Below the pieces are notes generated by a model, which had not been told where the DNA came from, did no database searches, and was given only the letters and a program-made list of their open reading frames with translations. The position numbers and the translations under genes were made by a program. A stretch of 64,000 nt of DNA from an uncultured Anaerolineae bacterium (lineage in GTDB: Bacteria; Chloroflexota; Anaerolineae; CG2-30-64-16), in assembly GCA_937124585.1 (NCBI GenBank), contig CAKZKT010000103.1:1-64000 (forward strand). Reading direction: 5' to 3'. The first letter of the stretch is position 1; each line of letters starts with the position of its first letter. Shown here piece by piece: positions 59,263 through 64,000 of this stretch.

Positions 59263-60602
59263 TGTGTTCCCCCGTTGCCCGCGCGAAACTCGGCTGCGGC
59301 CGCATGGGCCGTCAAGCCTTCGCCGCGCGCCAGGAGCGCGGCCGGCCCGGCGAGTTGCGCGCCCGCGCCGGCGTTGAGCGCGACCAGGCTGATGCGCTTG
59401 ACGAAATCGGCAACGCTGAGCGGGCTGCTGTAGCGCGCGCTGCCCTCGGTAGGCATGACATGGCTCGGCCCGGCGACGTAGTCGCCCAGCACCTCGAACG
59501 AATGATCGCCGACGAAGATGCCGCCCGCGTTGCGCACGCGACCCACCCACGCCCACGGATCGGCGACCAGCAGGCACAGGTGCTCCGGCGCGTAGGCATT
59601 GGCCAGATCAATGGCTTCCTCCAGATCGGCCGTCAGCACGATCCCGCCTCGTGCGGCCAGCGCGGCCGCCGCGATGTCGCGACGGCTCAAGCCCTCGAGC
59701 TGCTGCGCCAGCTGCGCGGCCACGGCCTCGGCCAGGCGGCGTGAGGGGGTGAGCAGCAAGGGCGAGGCCAGGACGTCGTGTTCGGCCTGTGCCAGCATGT
59801 CGGCGGCCGCCCAGGCCGGATCGGCGGTGTCGTCCGCGATGACCAGCGTCTCGGTTGGCCCGTAAAAGCCGTCAATTCCGACGCTGCCGATCACCTGACG
59901 TTTGGCGAGGGTGACGAACAGGCCGCCGGCGCCGACGATCTTGTCTACTTTCGGCACGCTCGCTGTGCCGTAGGCCAGGCCGGCGATGGCCTGCGCGCCG
60001 CCGAGCGCGAAGAGGCGATCCACGCCGGCAACATGGGCGGCCGCCAGGATCAGGTCGTGCACGGTGCCGTCGCGGCCCGGCGGGGTGCAGGCCACGATCA
60101 GCGCCACACCGGCCACGCGGGCCGGGATGGCGGCCATCAGCAGCGAGGAGGGTAGCGGCGCGGTGCCGCCCGGCACGTAGACGCCGACGCGCTCGATGGG
60201 ACGGATGAGCTGGCCGAGCGTGCCTTCAGGGCCGCTGTCCACCCAGGAATCCAGCGGCTGTTTGCGATGGAAGTCGGCGATGCGCTGGCCCGCCAGGTCG
60301 AGCGCGGCCCGTTCGGCGGTCGGCAGGCGGTCGTAGGCAGCGCGCCAGGCAGCTGCCGGGATCTCCAGCTCGGTGGCGGCGCGGCCGTCAATGCGCGCCG
60401 ACCATTCGTGCAGCGCGGCATCGCCGCGACGACGGACATCGGCCAGAATGCGCGCCACTGCCTCAGCCGGCGCCAATCGTTCGCCGAAAATGCGCTCGAT
60501 GCCGTCCAGCACGCGGGCCGGCATCTCTTGATCTTCCCATGGCCTGCGCGCCAGCACGGTCGCGCGCGCCTCGGCCGCATCGTAAATCCTGATTACCGAC
60601 AT
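59259..60602 (-). CDS. hisD: Histidinol dehydrogenase
   Basis: 447 aa from ATG 60602, with AAGGAG upstream. Oxidises histidinol to histidine in two NAD-dependent steps. Typical motifs: [72 protein letters not shown] and [26 protein letters not shown], including the catalytic Glu/His pair near the end of the core ([12 protein letters not shown]). It lies between hisG and hisC. A heptamer array sits in the short gap upstream. Confidence 0.97.
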   Translation of the reverse strand: MSVIRIYDAAEARATVLARRPWEDQEMPARVLDGIERIFGERLAPAEAVARILADVRRRGDAALHEWSARIDGRAATELEIPAAAWRAAYDRLPTAERAALDLAGQRIADFHRKQPLDSWVDSGPEGTLGQLIRPIERVGVYVPGGTAPLPSSLLMAAIPARVAGVALIVACTPPGRDGTVHDLILAAAHVAGVDRLFALGGAQAIAGLAYGTASVPKVDKIVGAGGLFVTLAKRQVIGSVGIDGFYGPTETLVIADDTADPAWAAADMLAQAEHDVLASPLLLTPSRRLAEAVAAQLAQQLEGLSRRDIAAAALAARGGIVLTADLEEAIDLANAYAPEHLCLLVADPWAWVGRVRNAGGIFVGDHSFEVLGDYVAGPSHVMPTEGSARYSSPLSVADFVKRISLVALNAGAGAQLAGPAALLARGEGLTAHAAAAEFRAGNGGTH

Positions 60603-60613
60603 GGTGCTCCTTT

Positions 60614-60648
60614 CGTCAGACGTCAGGCGTGAACGCGAGACGTCACCG
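60614..60648. repeat. Array with 7-bp period between hisG and hisD
   Basis: Five degenerate heptamers: CGTCAGA, CGTCAGG, CGTGAAC, GCGAGAC, GTCACCG. Same family as 8597-8626. It fills most of the 70-bp hisG-hisD gap. Confidence 0.7.
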
Positions 60649-60673
60649 GAATGCCCGAGTCGTTCTACTGTGT

Positions 60674-61318
60674 TCATGCTTCCCGCGCTGCGTTCGCCAG
60701 CCCGTCAATCAATGCGCGCACGTCGCCGGCACGCAGCCGGTAGCTGGCACGATTGGCGATCAGCAGGGCCTGGCTTTCGAGGATGGTGCGCAGCTCGACC
60801 AGGCCGTTTTCGCGCAGCGTGGCGCCCGTCTGCACCAGGTCCACGATCAGGTCGGCCAGGCCAACGAGGGGCGCCAGCTCCACCGATCCGGCCATGACGA
60901 TCAGCTCGGCCGCCACACCGCGTTTGCGGAAGAACGCCTCGGTGAGGCGCGGGAATTTCGTGGCGACGCGCGGACTGCGCTCCAGACGCAACGGCAGATC
61001 GGGGCGGTCGCGGCGGCCGGCCACCACCAGCCGACAGTAGCCGAAGGGGAGCCGGAGCGGCTCATAGACATCGCGCTCTGCCTCGCGGACGACATCCAGC
61101 CCGGCGATCCCCACGTCGGCCGCGCCGTATTCGACGAAGATCGGGACGTCGGCCGGCTTCACCATGACGAACCGCAACCGGCCATCCGCGCCGTCCAGGA
61201 TCAGCTTGCGGCCGCCATCGCCGTTGACCGGCGTCGCATAGCCGGCGCGCGCCAAAAAGCCCAGTGCATCTTCCATCAGCCGCCCTTTGGGCAGCGCCAG
61301 GGTCAACGGTTCAGCCAT
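60674..61318 (-). CDS. hisG: ATP phosphoribosyltransferase, short form
   Basis: 214 aa, short HisG lacking the C-terminal regulatory domain. First step, joining ATP and PRPP. Motifs: [15 protein letters not shown], the binding-protein-like core [10 protein letters not shown], and the PRPP loop in [19 protein letters not shown]. Short HisG needs HisZ for activity and feedback control; hisZ overlaps its start by 16 bases, in agreement. Confidence 0.97.
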   Translation of the reverse strand: MAEPLTLALPKGRLMEDALGFLARAGYATPVNGDGGRKLILDGADGRLRFVMVKPADVPIFVEYGAADVGIAGLDVVREAERDVYEPLRLPFGYCRLVVAGRRDRPDLPLRLERSPRVATKFPRLTEAFFRKRGVAAELIVMAGSVELAPLVGLADLIVDLVQTGATLRENGLVELRTILESQALLIANRASYRLRAGDVRALIDGLANAAREA

Positions 61319-62580
61319 GAGGCCACCTCCTGCCAGTCATCTGCGGCCAACGTGTGCGTGCCCGAGCGGTCCTGCACGTGCAGGAGATGTGCATCGGTGT
61401 GATAGACCGCGCGTGGGATGCCGCGCGCCTGTGCGGCCTGCCAGAGCGCCTCCGGTGTCAGGCCCAGCGGATCGGTCTCGACCTTCAGGCCCAGGTTGCG
61501 CGCGCGGGCTGCCCAGGCCAGACAACGCGCGCAATTTTGCGCGGCGAGAAGCACGTCGACGCGCGGCTCGGCATAGACCACGCCCTGGAGCTCGCGCGCC
61601 AGCAGCACGCGATCTAGCGTCAGCGCCCAGCCGACCGCGGCCAGCGGCGGGCCGAAATGTCCGATCAGCTCGTCGTAGCGGCCGCCGGAGATCAGGTTGA
61701 AGCCCAGGCCAGGGGCGAACCCTTCGAAAGTGATGCCGGTGTAGTAGTCCAGGTCGCGCACCTCGGCCAGGTCGTAGGTCACGTGCTCGGCCACGCCATA
61801 GGCGGTCAGCAGTTCGGCGACGGCGCGCAGATCGGACAGGGCGCGCATCATTGTCGTGTTCAGGCAGATCGCCTCGGCCTCGGCCAGGATGCGGCCGTCG
61901 CCGGTGAGCCGTGGCAAGGTGAGGACAGCATTGCGGGCCAGCGGCGGCAAACTCGGATTTTCGACCAGCAGCCGGGCCAGCTCGGCCTCGGCTTTGCGAT
62001 CCACTGCAACGCGCAGCTGATGCGCCGCGCGTTCCGGCAGGTTCAGCGCGGCGAGCAGGCCGCGGAAGAAACCGATATGTCCTACGGTGATGCTAAACTC
62101 GGGCAGGCCCACGGCCTGGAGCGCGGCAACGGCCAGCGCTACCGACTCCGCGTCGGCCAGCGCGCCTGCCGCGCCGATCAATTCGACGCCGGCCTGCGTG
62201 AATTCGTGCTGTCGGCCGGCCCGCGGGGGCTCGTAGCGGAAGACGCTGCCCACATACGCCACGCGCAGCGGCATCGGTTGATCGTACAGCCGCGTGCCCA
62301 CCACACGGGCGGTGGGGATGGTCATGTCGGGGCGCAGGGCCAGGGTGCGACCATGGCGATCGAAGAAGCGATACATCTCCGCATCCACCGTCGCGCCGAC
62401 GTCGGTGGCCAGAGTGTCGGCGTACTCGAAGGTGGGCAGGCTGATTTCACGATAGCCCCAGGCCGACCAGGTCGCCTGCAGCGCGGCCGTCATGGCGCGG
62501 AAGGCCGCGGTATCGGCAAACAGCAGGTCGCGCACCCCTTCGGGCAGCGGTCGGTCCGTGAATCGGTTGCGGTCAGTCAT
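61303..62580 (-). CDS. hisZ: ATP phosphoribosyltransferase regulatory subunit
   Basis: 425 aa from ATG 62580 (TTG 62589 is possible). It resembles histidyl-tRNA synthetase: motif 1-like PEGVRDLLFADTAAF, motif 2 VGSVFRYEPPRAGRQHEFTQAGVELIG and the YYTGITFEGFAPGLGFNLISGGRYDEL region. It follows a his-specific attenuator and directly overlaps hisG, so it is HisZ rather than an active HisRS; it gives short HisG its histidine feedback site. A C-terminal extension (VDVLLAAQNCARCLAWAARAR) resembles the anticodon-binding fold, which some HisZ retain. Confidence 0.92.
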   Translation of the reverse strand: MTDRNRFTDRPLPEGVRDLLFADTAAFRAMTAALQATWSAWGYREISLPTFEYADTLATDVGATVDAEMYRFFDRHGRTLALRPDMTIPTARVVGTRLYDQPMPLRVAYVGSVFRYEPPRAGRQHEFTQAGVELIGAAGALADAESVALAVAALQAVGLPEFSITVGHIGFFRGLLAALNLPERAAHQLRVAVDRKAEAELARLLVENPSLPPLARNAVLTLPRLTGDGRILAEAEAICLNTTMMRALSDLRAVAELLTAYGVAEHVTYDLAEVRDLDYYTGITFEGFAPGLGFNLISGGRYDELIGHFGPPLAAVGWALTLDRVLLARELQGVVYAEPRVDVLLAAQNCARCLAWAARARNLGLKVETDPLGLTPEALWQAAQARGIPRAVYHTDAHLLHVQDRSGTHTLAADDWQEVASWLNR

Positions 62581-62600
62581 AGGTTGCAATCCCGTTTAAC

Positions 62601-62632
62601 AAAAAAGGACTGGTTGAAATTCAACCAGTCCT
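62601..62632 (-). terminator. Attenuator terminator of the his operon
   Basis: On the minus strand AGGACTGGTTG (62632-62622) pairs perfectly with CAACCAGTCCT (62616-62606), 5-nt loop, followed by TTTTT (62605-62601). It lies between the leader peptide and hisZ, 20 bases before the hisZ ATG. Confidence 0.9.
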
Positions 62633-62657
62633 GGGGCAAGCACGAAGAAGACGCCGA

Positions 62658-62717
62658 CTATGCCGTGCGCCTGCCCCCTGCATCGTGATGATGGCGACGA
62701 GTATTGTTCTGCGACAT
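62658..62717 (-). CDS. hisL: His operon leader peptide
   Basis: A 19-codon reading frame, MSQNNTRRHHHDAGGRRTA, with three consecutive His codons (CAT CAT CAC) at codons 9-11, ending in TAG. AAGGA lies nine bases before its ATG. An upstream in-frame ATG at 62735 would give 25 residues but would begin almost at the transcription start. Together with the promoter and the terminator downstream it forms a classical translation-coupled attenuator: ribosome stalling at the His codons when charged tRNA-His is scarce would favour read-through into hisZ. One pairing in the spacer is GGGGCA/GCACG (62677-62672, 62668-62664) with CGTGC/TGCCCC (62644-62640, 62638-62633); the antiterminator form was not resolved. 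Confidence 0.8.
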   Translation of the reverse strand: MSQNNTRRHHHDAGGRRTA

Positions 62718-62743
62718 TTCCAGGTTTTCCTTCATCGAGGGCG

Positions 62744-62772
62744 AGTGTAGCACAACGGCGTGAGGTTGTCAA
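62744..62772 (-). promoter_or_regulatory. Promoter of the his operon
   Basis: Minus-strand TTGACA (62772-62767), exactly 17 bp, TACACT (62749-62744). Transcription would start near 62737, about 20 bases before the leader peptide ATG. Confidence 0.85.
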
Positions 62773-62954
62773 TTTTGCGGCGCGCAGCAGCGTGGGGCGG
62801 CTGTCAGGTCGAATCTGTATGACCGAACGCATAGCCGGAGGCAGCGCGTTGCGTTACAATGACGAAATGGGCAGATGCTGTTGCCCCGGCCGGGAGCGGA
62901 GCAGCGTCTGCCGGAGCGCTTCTTCCAGGACTGGCCGGAGAACGGTGTCGCATC

Positions 62955-64000
<1,046 letters not shown>

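Noticed and set aside
61303-62580. Annotation of hisZ as histidyl-tRNA synthetase
   Set aside because: It is next to short-form hisG with overlapping frames and behind a his attenuator, which fits HisZ; a functional HisRS would be expected elsewhere.

Overview
The window is GC-rich bacterial chromosome. It most resembles a member of the Chloroflexota (Anaerolineae/Caldilineae side). The reasons are lipoproteins with Val/Glu/Lys-rich and Pro/Thr-rich stalks after the lipobox, tandem bacterial-SH3 lipoproteins, an ECF sigma factor paired with a DUF5667-type protein, an isopentenyl phosphate kinase, and many long GT-C glycosyltransferases. This is an inference from gene content; there is no rRNA in the window. 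Promoters that can be read are of the housekeeping type (TTGNNN, 17-18 bp, TANANT), and several match the consensus almost perfectly.

Layout. 1-6.8 kb: a peptide/oligopeptide ABC importer (end of an OppF-type ATPase, a binding lipoprotein, two permeases, a terminator, then a second binding lipoprotein). 6.8-15.1 kb: a leftward run led by the site-2 protease RseP, followed by zinc-ribbon/LysM, HEAT-repeat, AEC transporter, TPR, FecR-like and GT-C genes. 15.2-18.1 kb (leftward): selA, a DUF126 (aconitase-X swivel) protein and isopentenyl phosphate kinase, with a tRNA-Val upstream. 18.2-25.2 kb (leftward): GNAT acetyltransferase, a multi-TM sensor with a GAF-like region, a three-domain S1 protein, FtsK and a GH130-like enzyme. 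25.3-27.8 kb: GH31 glucosidase. 27.9-31.4 kb (leftward): a small secreted protein, a histidine kinase/response regulator pair and ribosomal protein L9. 31.6-37.8 kb: three tandem SH3 lipoproteins and a large GT-C enzyme. 38.1-39.9 kb: EtfBA. 39.9-41.7 kb: a four-domain S1 protein behind a perfect promoter and a ~400-nt highly structured leader. 41.9-51.9 kb: DksA/TraR-type protein, a DHH-CBS-CCA nucleotidyltransferase fusion, an ECF sigma/DUF5667/secreted/DUF5666 group, two Yip1-like membrane proteins and MoeA. 52.0-52.7 kb: a third S1 protein. 53.3-62.8 kb: histidine biosynthesis (hisZGDC and hisBHAFIE, leftward), split by a HAD phosphatase gene on the opposite strand. The window ends in an ABC-F ATPase.

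The most notable points are these. (1) The his operon starts with a consensus promoter, a short leader peptide containing three consecutive His codons, and an intrinsic terminator, i.e. a classical histidine attenuator. (2) The HAD gene inside the his cluster is a candidate for the otherwise missing histidinol-phosphate phosphatase. (3) Isopentenyl phosphate kinase lies directly next to the small subunit-like protein of archaeal phosphomevalonate dehydratase, suggesting a non-classical mevalonate route. (4) The S1 leader contains a long interrupted hairpin, further stem-loops and a GNRA-capped terminator and may be an independent ncRNA or an attenuator. (5) Two kinds of dispersed short repeats (GTGCC/GGCAC palindromes and arrays with 7-, 8- or 9-bp period) occur between genes and also inside coding sequences, where they are translated as hydrophilic insertions.
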